A stretch of 21,919 bases of DNA, taken from an uncultured Holdemanella sp. (lineage in GTDB: Bacteria > Bacillota_I > Bacilli_A > Erysipelotrichales > Erysipelotrichaceae). Positions 7,447 through 15,087 of the stretch are shown here, piece by piece. Position numbers and translations under genes: made by a program. Under the pieces are notes generated by a model, which searched no databases, had not been told where the DNA came from, and saw only the letters and a list, made by a program, of their open reading frames with translations. The stretch spans positions 1 through 21,919 of the forward strand of contig NZ_CAKVJB010000038.1 in the NCBI RefSeq assembly GCF_934754935.1. Reading direction: 5' to 3'. The number at the start of each line of letters is the position of its first letter. Position 1 is the stretch's first letter.

Positions 7447-9105
7447 TTAGTTTTTACGTACGTATTTCAAGCAGTCAAGAGTTACGGCAATAAGAATGAT
7501 AATTCCTGAGAATACGAACTGTAAGTTTGTATCGATACCTAAAATTGTTAATGAATAAGTTAATGCAGTAAAGATCAATACACCAACTACTACACCAGAA
7601 ATTTTACCGATACCACCAGTAAATGAAATACCACCAACTACGCAGGCAGCGATCGCATCCATTTCCCATCCTTGTCCATAAGCAGCTGAACCAGAACCAA
7701 TCATACGAATACATTCTAACCATGAACCAAATCCGTATAAGATACCTGCCATCATAAAGGCTCCAACAGTTACCTTAAATACTGAAATACCTGATACAGA
7801 AGCAGCTTCTGGGTTTCCACCTACGGCATATAAGTTTTTACCAAATTTTGTTTTATTCCAAATAAACCAAACAATCGCAACTGCAGCTATAGCCCATAAA
7901 ATAATTGTTGGGAAACCTCCAACTTTAGGAATAATCTTTCCTGGGATTGATTGATCAATACCACCGAAAGAAACACCTTTTGTTGAATAAGTTACTAAAC
8001 CAAAGATAACTAACATGTTAGCCATTGTTGAAATGAATGGGTGCATCTTAAATTTAGCTGCAAAGAAACCAGCAATTGTAGTAAACAATGTACATAACAC
8101 AACACAAACAACTAAAGCTAAAAGAATTCTTCCGCCAACTGGCATAGTTGAAAAGTCAAATACTTTACCAAATACCGAACCAGTGTTAGGACCATTGTGC
8201 ATGATAATTGTAGCAGCTGTCATACCCATACCAACCATACGTCCAACAGACAAGTCAGTACCAGCTAACATGATTAAGCCTGCTACACCTAATGCTAAGA
8301 ACATTCTTGGAGATGCTTGTTGCATGATACTCAAGATGTTGTTAACAGTAAGAAGTTGTAAACCATTCTTTTTGATTGGTGTAATAATACATAAGAAAAT
8401 GAATACAAAAATAATCGCAATGTATAAACCATTTTTCAATAAGAAATCACGTGTGTTAAATGAATATTTGTAGTTCTCGATTTTTTGAGCTTGTTTTTCT
8501 GCAAATGAGAAGTTAGACATCTTCAATAAGTCGATCAAGTGATATTCAAATGTGAACGCATCATGTTTACGATCTTTTGCCTCTTGCATATTTTTAGTAT
8601 ATTCAAGTTTTGCATCAAACAAACGGTTCTTATAAATGAAGTTTTCTTCTTTGATTTCTTCTTTGTCACTTAAACCAGATAAAATATCTTTATGTTCTTT
8701 TTCTAAGTCTTTTAATTTTTTATCATAATCTGACTTAGCTTTTTGAACTTCATACTTATTACTTTCAACAACTTTGTTGTAGTAATCTGTTTGATAGTGA
8801 TCTTTTAAATATTTTTCAGCTTGAGCAATCTTTTCACTAATTGGCTGTTTATTTTTAGCTTCGATTTCTTTAGCTTTTTGTAATTTTGTAGTTAATTCTG
8901 AAAGGCGAGCTTCCTTCTCGCTTTTTGTATAAATTTTATCTCTTTTTAAAGATTCGATTTCTTCCGAATATTCTAATACTTTATTCGTTCCTTCTTCTCT
9001 TAGTTCGTCAATTTCAGCTTGAATCTTCCCTACATAATCTTCAATTGGTTTACGTAGTGCAAGCTCTTCATCACGACTAAGAATATTTGTAACTGTATTT
9101 GTCAT
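7447..9105 (-). CDS. mglC: Galactose/methyl-galactoside ABC permease with coiled-coil N-terminal extension
   Basis: This 552-residue membrane subunit comes from an Mgl/Rbs-type sugar ABC importer. Residues from about 222 on form the BPD_transp_2 permease, starting with a hydrophobic helix at 222-242 and including TDLSVGRMVG (283-292) and KNLYAVGGNPEAASVSGI (423-440), the ATPase-contact region. Residues 1-220 are a highly charged Lys/Glu-rich segment that looks helical and coiled-coil-forming, with no signal peptide, and is expected in the cytoplasm. Ordinary MglC proteins are about 330-350 residues and lack it. The start at 9105 is supported by AAAGGAG 7 bases upstream, and the only nearby internal ATG (codon 196) has no ribosome binding site, so the extension is genuinely in frame. 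The gene lies 11 bases after mglA as the last gene of the operon. The function of the extension is unknown. Confidence 0.9.
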   Translation of the reverse strand: MTNTVTNILSRDEELALRKPIEDYVGKIQAEIDELREEGTNKVLEYSEEIESLKRDKIYTKSEKEARLSELTTKLQKAKEIEAKNKQPISEKIAQAEKYLKDHYQTDYYNKVVESNKYEVQKAKSDYDKKLKDLEKEHKDILSGLSDKEEIKEENFIYKNRLFDAKLEYTKNMQEAKDRKHDAFTFEYHLIDLLKMSNFSFAEKQAQKIENYKYSFNTRDFLLKNGLYIAIIFVFIFLCIITPIKKNGLQLLTVNNILSIMQQASPRMFLALGVAGLIMLAGTDLSVGRMVGMGMTAATIIMHNGPNTGSVFGKVFDFSTMPVGGRILLALVVCVVLCTLFTTIAGFFAAKFKMHPFISTMANMLVIFGLVTYSTKGVSFGGIDQSIPGKIIPKVGGFPTIILWAIAAVAIVWFIWNKTKFGKNLYAVGGNPEAASVSGISVFKVTVGAFMMAGILYGFGSWLECIRMIGSGSAAYGQGWEMDAIAACVVGGISFTGGIGKISGVVVGVLIFTALTYSLTILGIDTNLQFVFSGIIILIAVTLDCLKYVRKN

Positions 9106-9116
9106 AATTATCTCCT

Positions 9117-10625
9117 TTATAGGTATTTTGCACTGAGTCTTAACAACTCTTCTTGGTTAGTATCTTTTGTATTTACAATACCGGCTAAGCGTCCATTTGA
9201 CATAACGCCAATACGATTTGTGATACCTAAGATTTCTGGCATTTCACTTGAAACTACAATAATTGTTTTTCCTTGTTTAGCCATTTTGATGATCAATTCG
9301 TAAATTTCATATTTAGCACCTACGTCAATACCACGTGTAGGTTCATCCATCATGAATACATTTGGTGATCTCTCTAACCATTTACCGAAGATAACTTTTT
9401 GTTGGTTACCACCAGATAGACTTGTAATCGCATCATTAGGTCCCATACATTTAGTTCTCATGGTTTTGATTTCCTTGTTAGTTGCTTGGACCATCTTGTT
9501 ATCAGAAAGAGCTACTTTATTCATATAAGTAGGTAAATTCGCAATCGTTGTATTGAATGTTAAGTCACATTTCAAGAACAAACCATTTGCTTTACGCTCT
9601 TCAGTGATTAACGCAAAACCATGTTCAATGGCTTCTTTAGCACTATTGAAGTTCATTAATTTATTGTCAAAATAAACTCGACCTGAAGCTCTAGTACGGA
9701 TACCGAAAATTGTTTCTAACAATTCTGTACGTCCAGCACCTACTAAACCGTATAGTCCGAAAATCTCACCTTTTTTTACATCAAATGTTATATCTTTTAA
9801 GTATGGCTCATATTTTGTTGATACATGTTGAATCGATAACAATGGTTCTCCAGGAACATTATCAACAGGTGGGAATCGGTTATCCAATGAACGACCTACC
9901 ATGGCTGCAATCAACTCATTCATGTTGGTTTCAGATGTAGGTTTTGTCATAACCATCTTACCATCTCTTAGAACCGATACTTCATCGCAAATTTCAAAAA
10001 TTTCATCCATTTTATGCGAAATATAAATCAGCGAAATGCCTTGTTTTTTAAGCATACGCATCATATCAAATAATTTATTAACTTCTTGTGTCATCAAAGA
10101 AGATGTTGGTTCATCTAATACGATAACCTTTGAGTTATATGAAATCGCTCTGGCAATTTCACACATCTGTCTTTGTGATACAGACATATTACGCATTGGT
10201 TGATCTAAGTTTACCGTCATACCAAGCTTTCTAAAAAGCTCAGATGATTTCTTTTTCATTCGATCTTCATCTACCATACCTAATGAGTTTGTGGGATAAC
10301 GACCCAAGAATAAATTGTCTTTAACATTTCTTTCAAGACATTGATTTAATTCCTGGTGCACCATGGCAATACCATTTTCTAGTGCTTCTTTAGGTCCGGA
10401 AAAATTAATTTCTTTTCCTTCTAAAAAAATCGTACCTTCATCTTTTTGATATGTCCCAAATAGACATTTCATCATAGTCGATTTACCAGCACCATTTTCT
10501 CCCATAAGCCCCATAACTGTACCTGGTTTTAAATCTAAATTAATGCGATCCAAAACACGGTTACGTCCAAAAGACTTACTCATTCCGCGTATAGATAAGA
10601 TTAATTCTTCATTCTTATCTGCCAT
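9117..10625 (-). CDS. mglA: Galactose/methyl-galactoside import ATP-binding protein
   Basis: The 502-residue tandem ABC ATPase powers Mgl sugar import. The first domain has Walker A GENGAGKST (43-51), a divergent signature MSVSQRQ (147-153) and Walker B VIVLDEPTS (167-175). The second domain has a degenerate Walker A GLVGAGRT (293-300), a canonical LSGGNQQKV (403-411) and Walker B MMDEPTRGID (425-434). This pairing of one degenerate and one canonical half is normal for the RbsA/MglA/XylG family. The start has AGGAGAGA 5 bases upstream. It lies between mglB and mglC. Confidence 0.95.
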   Translation of the reverse strand: MADKNEELILSIRGMSKSFGRNRVLDRINLDLKPGTVMGLMGENGAGKSTMMKCLFGTYQKDEGTIFLEGKEINFSGPKEALENGIAMVHQELNQCLERNVKDNLFLGRYPTNSLGMVDEDRMKKKSSELFRKLGMTVNLDQPMRNMSVSQRQMCEIARAISYNSKVIVLDEPTSSLMTQEVNKLFDMMRMLKKQGISLIYISHKMDEIFEICDEVSVLRDGKMVMTKPTSETNMNELIAAMVGRSLDNRFPPVDNVPGEPLLSIQHVSTKYEPYLKDITFDVKKGEIFGLYGLVGAGRTELLETIFGIRTRASGRVYFDNKLMNFNSAKEAIEHGFALITEERKANGLFLKCDLTFNTTIANLPTYMNKVALSDNKMVQATNKEIKTMRTKCMGPNDAITSLSGGNQQKVIFGKWLERSPNVFMMDEPTRGIDVGAKYEIYELIIKMAKQGKTIIVVSSEMPEILGITNRIGVMSNGRLAGIVNTKDTNQEELLRLSAKYL

Positions 10626-10661
10626 ATAATCTCTCCTATTTTTTACTACTATCTAAATAAC

Positions 10662-10689
10662 ATTAGGGAGAAATAATTTTCTCCCTAAT
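10662..10689 (-). other. Intercistronic hairpin between mglB and mglA
   Basis: A 12-bp perfect stem, ATTAGGGAGAAA/TTTCTCCCTAAT, encloses a TAAT loop. On the transcribed minus strand it is followed by GTTATTTAGA rather than a clear T run. It therefore looks more like a partial terminator or mRNA 3'-end stabiliser that lets the binding protein be made in excess of the ATPase and permease. Confidence 0.65.
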
Positions 10690-10718
10690 AAGTTTAATCC
10701 TAAATTTTATTGAATTAT

Positions 10719-11978
10719 TTATTTAAGGATTCCTGTGTAAGAAGCTGCATTGTCAGTCTTAACCATGTTAATTGCGAATGCATCATATTTGTCTGGGTTT
10801 CCTAAACGGTTTGTAATGTTAGATTCTGTTTGTCCATCTCCACCGATATATTCAACATCTAAATTCAATAAGTCATCATATTTTTCTAATAATGGTTGGT
10901 AAGTTGAACTTAAGAAGTTATCAGAAGCATTGTAGATATTTAACCAAACGCTCTTCTTAGCGTGATCTTTTTCATCTAATTGGTTAGAAACTGGAGCATA
11001 AGTAACTGTTGAATCTAAGAAATCTTTATAGTTGTCAGCAGTAACAGCAACGTTTAATGCATAGTAAGAACGTTGATCAGCATTGTATGTGAATACATCA
11101 TCACTTAATACGTTTCCTGCATCATCTTCTGTACCGATACCTGTATCGATATCAACACCATCTAAAGCATTACGTAATACTCTTAATGTTAAATAAGCTT
11201 GAACGTCAGCATGTTGAGAAATTGTTCCACCATATCCTTCAGCGATTGCGGCAACTGCATCAGAGTTAGCATCGTATCCGAATGTAGGAACTTTGTTTTC
11301 TTTTGACCATGCGTTGAACATTGACATACCCATACCATCGTTGTTAGAAGCTACAACGTCAACTTCATCACCAAATGATGCAGTCCATGTTCCGATTGTA
11401 TTACCTGCAGTTGCAGCATCCCATGTTGCACCTGAAGAGTTTTTCATTTCTTGCGAAGCAAGCTCTCTCACTGTATAAGTTTTCCCATTAATTTCTAGAG
11501 AACCATCTTTAACACTCTTAGAAGATCCATCATTATTGATTCCTGCTGGATCACTTAGAATTTCACCATTTTCTTCAACTGCTGTACCTAATGCTTTACG
11601 AACACCTCTTGTACGAGCAATAGAGTCATTGTGTCCAACATCACCGATTGCTAATACGTAACCGATAACGCCATCTCCGTTACGATCTAATGTATCGATA
11701 TTCTTTTCGATATAGTCTTTAATCATTTGACCTTGAAGTTCAGCACCTTGATTTGCATCGAAGCCAACATAATAAGTATCTTTGTTGAAGTTTAATGCAT
11801 CCATGTCTAATTCACCAGTTGAACTGTTAGAAGGTTGACGGTTGTACCATACTACTGGTTTGTCAGCATTTGCAACACTAGAACCACCAGTTTTTTCTTC
11901 ATCTCCTCCACCGCTACAAGCAGTTAATGCAACACCCATAGATAAAGCTGCAGCAATTGTTAAAAATCTTTTGTTCAT
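10719..11978 (-). CDS. mglB: Galactose/glucose-binding lipoprotein
   Basis: This 419-residue periplasmic-binding-type protein is anchored as a lipoprotein: a signal peptide at residues 1-20 ends in lipobox LTAC with C21, followed by a flexible Gly/Ser/Glu linker. It captures galactose, glucose or methyl-galactosides and feeds MglAC. PVVWYNRQPS (41-50) and DRNGDGVIGY (98-107) match the corresponding strands of E. coli MglB; the latter corresponds to its calcium-binding DxNxDG loop. DVGHNDSIARTRG follows as in MglB. It is longer than E. coli MglB (about 330 residues), mainly through added segments in the middle and C-terminal part. GGAGGA precedes the ATG. It is the first gene of the operon, behind a cre-overlapped promoter. 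Confidence 0.93.
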   Translation of the reverse strand: MNKRFLTIAAALSMGVALTACSGGGDEEKTGGSSVANADKPVVWYNRQPSNSSTGELDMDALNFNKDTYYVGFDANQGAELQGQMIKDYIEKNIDTLDRNGDGVIGYVLAIGDVGHNDSIARTRGVRKALGTAVEENGEILSDPAGINNDGSSKSVKDGSLEINGKTYTVRELASQEMKNSSGATWDAATAGNTIGTWTASFGDEVDVVASNNDGMGMSMFNAWSKENKVPTFGYDANSDAVAAIAEGYGGTISQHADVQAYLTLRVLRNALDGVDIDTGIGTEDDAGNVLSDDVFTYNADQRSYYALNVAVTADNYKDFLDSTVTYAPVSNQLDEKDHAKKSVWLNIYNASDNFLSSTYQPLLEKYDDLLNLDVEYIGGDGQTESNITNRLGNPDKYDAFAINMVKTDNAASYTGILK

Positions 11979-12222
11979 ATTATCCTCCTGTATAGATTTT
12001 TACATTAAGACTACTTTCCCATATAGATACTTAGCATGATTTCAATATAGAGACTTACATATAATATGATTGGCAGCCGGGTGTTCCAAAAGAAATTTTT
12101 AATAAATTATTTGCTTACTGCATTTGAAACAAAGCCATTTGTCATGAAATCAATTTATATAATCTGTTATACACTTTTTAATTTCAGCTATGTATCCACA
12201 TCAATAGGATGCGTCTTTTTAC
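11979..12222 (-). promoter_or_regulatory. Long 5' leader of the mgl operon
   Basis: About 240 bases separate the predicted start of transcription from the mglB ATG. Within it, two near-identical 13-mers occur on the minus strand, TAAGTCTCTATAT (12057-12045) and TAAGTATCTATAT (12033-12021), spaced 24 bases apart. I recognise no known riboswitch class and no terminator in the leader. Confidence 0.4.
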
Positions 12223-12228
12223 TACTGT

Positions 12229-12258
12229 ATCATAGCACATACTTGCAAGCGCTTACAA
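12229..12258 (-). promoter_or_regulatory. Promoter of the mgl operon
   Basis: On the minus strand TTGTAA (12258-12253) and TATGAT (12234-12229) are 18 bases apart. The -10 is extended by TGC immediately upstream (TGCTATGAT). Confidence 0.7.
12244..12257 (-). promoter_or_regulatory. CcpA cre-like site over the mgl promoter
   Basis: The minus-strand sequence TGTAAGCGCTTGCA fits the catabolite-responsive-element consensus TGWAARCGYTWNCW at every position. It overlaps the -35 hexamer and the spacer, where bound CcpA would block RNA polymerase. This predicts glucose repression of galactose uptake. Confidence 0.8.
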
Positions 12259-12634
12259 CTATTTTTTTAAATAATTTATTTATAACTATTAAATTTTATT
12301 TCTCACTTTTTAATTAGTTTTACCCACTTAACTATTTCAATTAATATAACCTTAAACCTATCATATTTGTATGCATTGCAGCTTGTTATCAGCTCAATAA
12401 CCATGCCATATAGCCCTTTATTAAGCCACATCCTCACGTTTTTGCTATGTGTTATATAGTACTTTGAAAGCCTCTATTTTCTTATCCAAAAAAATATTTT
12501 AATTCTTATTATGTAACAAACAAATCCCCTCTTCAGATTGCAGTAAAGCGATGATACAATTTCTATGAATATTTTTATTTATAATTCTATCTTTATTTTC
12601 AATTCAAAAATTTTAAAAAAAATCATTTTTTTAC
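12259..12634. other. AT-rich intergenic region without a recognised gene
   Basis: This stretch lies between the mgl promoter and the second tRNA-Glu promoter. It has high A+T, frequent stops in all frames and no convincing ribosome binding site, hairpin terminator or repeat. I see no gene in it. Confidence 0.5.
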
Positions 12635-12663
12635 TTGCAATAAATAAAAACTTATAGTATCAT
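12635..12663 (+). promoter_or_regulatory. Promoter of second tRNA-Glu gene
   Basis: TTGCAA at 12635-12640 and TATCAT at 12658-12663 are 17 bases apart, in the same position relative to the tRNA as the promoter of copy 1, although the bases around it have diverged. Confidence 0.6.
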
Positions 12664-12702
12664 TAACTAGCACTTGTCAAAGAAGCCAAGTTTAATATAC
12701 AT

Positions 12703-12778
12703 GGCGCGTTGGAGAAACGGTTAACTCACATGCCTTTCACGCATGCATTCACGGGTTCGAATCCCGTACGCGTCACCA
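12703..12778 (+). tRNA. tRNA-Glu (UUC), copy 2
   Basis: This copy is identical over all 76 bases to the tRNA at 186-261, including the encoded CCA and the CTTTCAC anticodon loop. The leader (GCACTTGTCAA, then AAGTTTAATATACAT) and the terminator are also shared; only about five leader bases differ, and these weaken the leader hairpin. Confidence 0.97.
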
Positions 12779-12789
12779 TTTTTCAAATA

Positions 12790-12814
12790 AAGTCCGAAAG
12801 GACTTCTTTTTTTT
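12790..12814 (+). terminator. Terminator of tRNA-Glu copy 2
   Basis: The AAGTCC/GGACTT stem encloses a GAAA loop and is followed by a C and eight T residues. It is the same as the terminator of copy 1. Confidence 0.9.
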
Positions 12815-12821
12815 GCTTTCC

Positions 12822-12850
12822 AAAAGAAAAAGCCTTCCAACAAGAAGGCT
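12822..12850 (-). terminator. Terminator of the GntR-ROK-MATE cluster
   Basis: The stem AGCCTTC/GAAGGCT with a 6-base loop is followed on the minus strand by TTTTCTTTT. It overlaps the MATE stop codon. Confidence 0.85.
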
Positions 12851-14213
12851 AAAGTTCATTCACTATATTATGTACCCATATTCCTTTTTTAACCAATGTG
12901 ATACCCAATATTGCTTTAGGAATATCCACACATTGTACTAGTAAGTACACATTGAATATAGGAAGATTTGTAAAACGAGTTAAACATAGAGCAACCATAA
13001 ATGTAAACATGAATGTATATCCACTATCAAAGAAGAAAGTAAGTAACGTTTTTCCTCCTGCTCGCATTGTAAAATAACTACTGTAATACAAAGAAATGAT
13101 TGGAAGCATACAAGCTGAAACCCTTAATAAAGATGTAGCTAATGACCTTACTTCTACAGATGTATTGTAGATTTGTGGAATAAAGGATGAACATCCAAAC
13201 AATGCCACACCAATACATAAACACATCATAAAGTTCATAAACACCATCTTCAAATCACAATCTTTGGCATATTCAATTTCACCAGCACCAAGTCTTTGAC
13301 CTACAATGATTGAAATCGAATTTCCCATTGCATAACAAATGATCATAAAGAAATTGGTTACCGTTGTTGTAATATTAATGGCTGCAACAGCCGCAAGTCC
13401 TCTTGTTGAATAACACTGGGAAATCAACGCAATAGAAATAGACCACAATATTTCATTACACAATAGTGGCGTTTCCCTTTTTACAACATTTACAAATATA
13501 TCACCAGACACCTTGCTCAAATGCATTGCATCTTTTAAATATTCATTATTATAGCCAGCCGCCATATTTATACCCATCTCCACAATTCTTGAAACAACTG
13601 TACCAATGGCCGCACCAATAACGCCAAGTCTAGGAAAGCCAAAGTTTCCAAAAATCAAAATATAGTTGATGCAAAAGTTAACAATAACCGCAATAACACT
13701 TGCCTTCATTGGTAAAACCGTATTACCTGTCTCTCTAAGTGATGAGGAAAACACTTGTGTAATCGCAAAAGGAATCAATCCAATCAACATAACATTCATA
13801 TATTGCATACCATAATTCAAGGTTGTCAAACTATCTGTCGGATTATCATTTAAATACAAAGAAATCAACGCAGGACCAAACAATTTAAAAATGCATATGG
13901 CCAATACCGACATCAAAATACCAAGCAACATTTTAATTCGGAAACAATTGTGCACACCATCCCTATTTCCGCGTCCATAGAATTGTGCCAAAAATATGCC
14001 CGCTCCTGACATGGCGCCAAAAACGCTGACATTGAACACTTGAAATAACTGATTTGAAATAGAAACGCCACTCATAGATAGAGTTCCTAATTGTCCAATC
14101 ATAACGTTATCTAATAGACTGGCAAGATTGGTAAACCCATTCTGTATCACAATCGGTATACATACAATCAAAACCATTCTATAAAATTTCTTATCACCAA
14201 TTAACGATTTCAT
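12849..14213 (-). CDS. MATE-family transporter
   Basis: The roughly 454-residue multi-pass membrane protein belongs to the MATE (NorM/DinF-like) family, which exports cationic or other organic compounds in exchange for sodium or protons. It shows the expected hydrophobic pattern of about 12 helices and the family-typical N-terminal stretch with MIGQLGTLSMSGVSISNQ. I prefer the ATG at 14213 over the one at 14228, because GGAGG lies 6 bases before the former while the latter has no ribosome binding site. It is 34 bases downstream of the ROK kinase gene and shares its terminator with the cluster. Its substrate is unknown; genetic linkage to a sugar kinase and GntR regulator is unusual for a drug pump. 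Confidence 0.88.
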   Translation of the reverse strand: MKSLIGDKKFYRMVLIVCIPIVIQNGFTNLASLLDNVMIGQLGTLSMSGVSISNQLFQVFNVSVFGAMSGAGIFLAQFYGRGNRDGVHNCFRIKMLLGILMSVLAICIFKLFGPALISLYLNDNPTDSLTTLNYGMQYMNVMLIGLIPFAITQVFSSSLRETGNTVLPMKASVIAVIVNFCINYILIFGNFGFPRLGVIGAAIGTVVSRIVEMGINMAAGYNNEYLKDAMHLSKVSGDIFVNVVKRETPLLCNEILWSISIALISQCYSTRGLAAVAAINITTTVTNFFMIICYAMGNSISIIVGQRLGAGEIEYAKDCDLKMVFMNFMMCLCIGVALFGCSSFIPQIYNTSVEVRSLATSLLRVSACMLPIISLYYSSYFTMRAGGKTLLTFFFDSGYTFMFTFMVALCLTRFTNLPIFNVYLLVQCVDIPKAILGITLVKKGIWVHNIVNEL

Positions 14214-14233
14214 GCCCTTCCTCCCCATATATA

Positions 14234-14265
14234 AATACCGAGAACATTTAATAATTCTCGGTATT
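14234..14265. other. Hairpin between ROK and MATE genes
   Basis: An 11-bp stem, AATACCGAGAA/TTCTCGGTATT, spans the ROK stop codon and ends just before the MATE ribosome binding site. On the minus strand it is followed by TATATATGGGG, not a T run, so it may tune MATE expression rather than terminate. The T-rich flank is on the plus strand, where no gene is being transcribed. Confidence 0.6.
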
Positions 14266-15087
14266 ATTTTTGTAGTAACACAATGCGCCTAATAAATTGG
14301 CATCATTGTTAAATTTACATGCTCTGATATCAGGGCTTTCTAAAGTTGGAAACCACTGTTTCAAGCCTCTCATATTTTCTTTGATACACTCAATTAATTT
14401 TGGTTGTGCCGATATACCTCCACCAATCAAAATGGTATCTACATCTAGAAGTAGTTGAATATTACTAAGCATCCAAGCTAAATTTTGACAATACTGATCA
14501 AATCCTGCATACACTTTTTCATCATCCAGATTCTTAAACAACTCTCTTCCAGTTAAGCCCGCGGCTCTTTCAAGACCATCTTTTCCAAAATAAGCAGCCA
14601 TTGTGTTCGTATATGACTTTTCCAAGTCCATATGCGCATCCGAATACTCTCCGGCCAATAAATGCGATCCTTCATACACCTTATGATCAATTACAATTCC
14701 CATTCCAATATATGTGCCTAACACAACAACAAGTGCATTCTTTGAATCCATAAGATTACCATATCCAAGTTCTGCCCACGTTGCACAACGGCTATCGTTT
14801 TCAATTGTCACTTTACAATTTTTGATTTCTTCCAGCCTATCCCTTAATGGATAATTTGATAAAAATGAAAGTTTTCCTGTAATAAACGCCTTTGAATGAT
14901 CCTCATTCAATATTCCAGGCATACTGATCGCAATTCCATCATAAGAAAATGGTAAATCACAAATAGACTGTACTATTTTATCAGCCGTATCTAAAGTCGG
15001 ATATTCTCCCTTATGTTGGATATTCCCTGACTCATCGCACAATCCATATTTAATGTTGGTTCCACCAATGTCTATTGTTAAAATCAT
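14248..15087 (-). CDS. ROK-family sugar kinase (zinc site absent)
   Basis: The 279-residue protein is a ROK (repressor, ORF, kinase) family member without a DNA-binding domain, so a predicted ATP-dependent hexose or amino-sugar kinase. The phosphate loop DIGGTNIKYG (6-15) and the catalytic D98 in ENDSRCATWAELG are present. The usual zinc-binding motif CxCGxxGC is missing, and the expected GExGH histidine is aspartate (GEYSD, 146-150). Several Firmicute ROK kinases lack this motif, so it may still be active. Its ATG overlaps the gntR stop as ATGA with no ribosome binding site of its own, which implies translational coupling. Substrate is unassigned: glucose, N-acetylmannosamine and beta-glucosides are all possible. 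Confidence 0.85.
   Translation of the reverse strand: MILTIDIGGTNIKYGLCDESGNIQHKGEYPTLDTADKIVQSICDLPFSYDGIAISMPGILNEDHSKAFITGKLSFLSNYPLRDRLEEIKNCKVTIENDSRCATWAELGYGNLMDSKNALVVVLGTYIGMGIVIDHKVYEGSHLLAGEYSDAHMDLEKSYTNTMAAYFGKDGLERAAGLTGRELFKNLDDEKVYAGFDQYCQNLAWMLSNIQLLLDVDTILIGGGISAQPKLIECIKENMRGLKQWFPTLESPDIRACKFNNDANLLGALCYYKNNTENY

Noticed and set aside
8015..8473. 152-codon open frame antisense to mglC
   Set aside because: It lies wholly within the permease-coding part of mglC and shows no start signals or domain of its own.
12066..12317. 83-codon open frame over the mgl leader and promoter
   Set aside because: It crosses a strong promoter and cre site, has no ribosome binding site and reads as random AT-rich translation.
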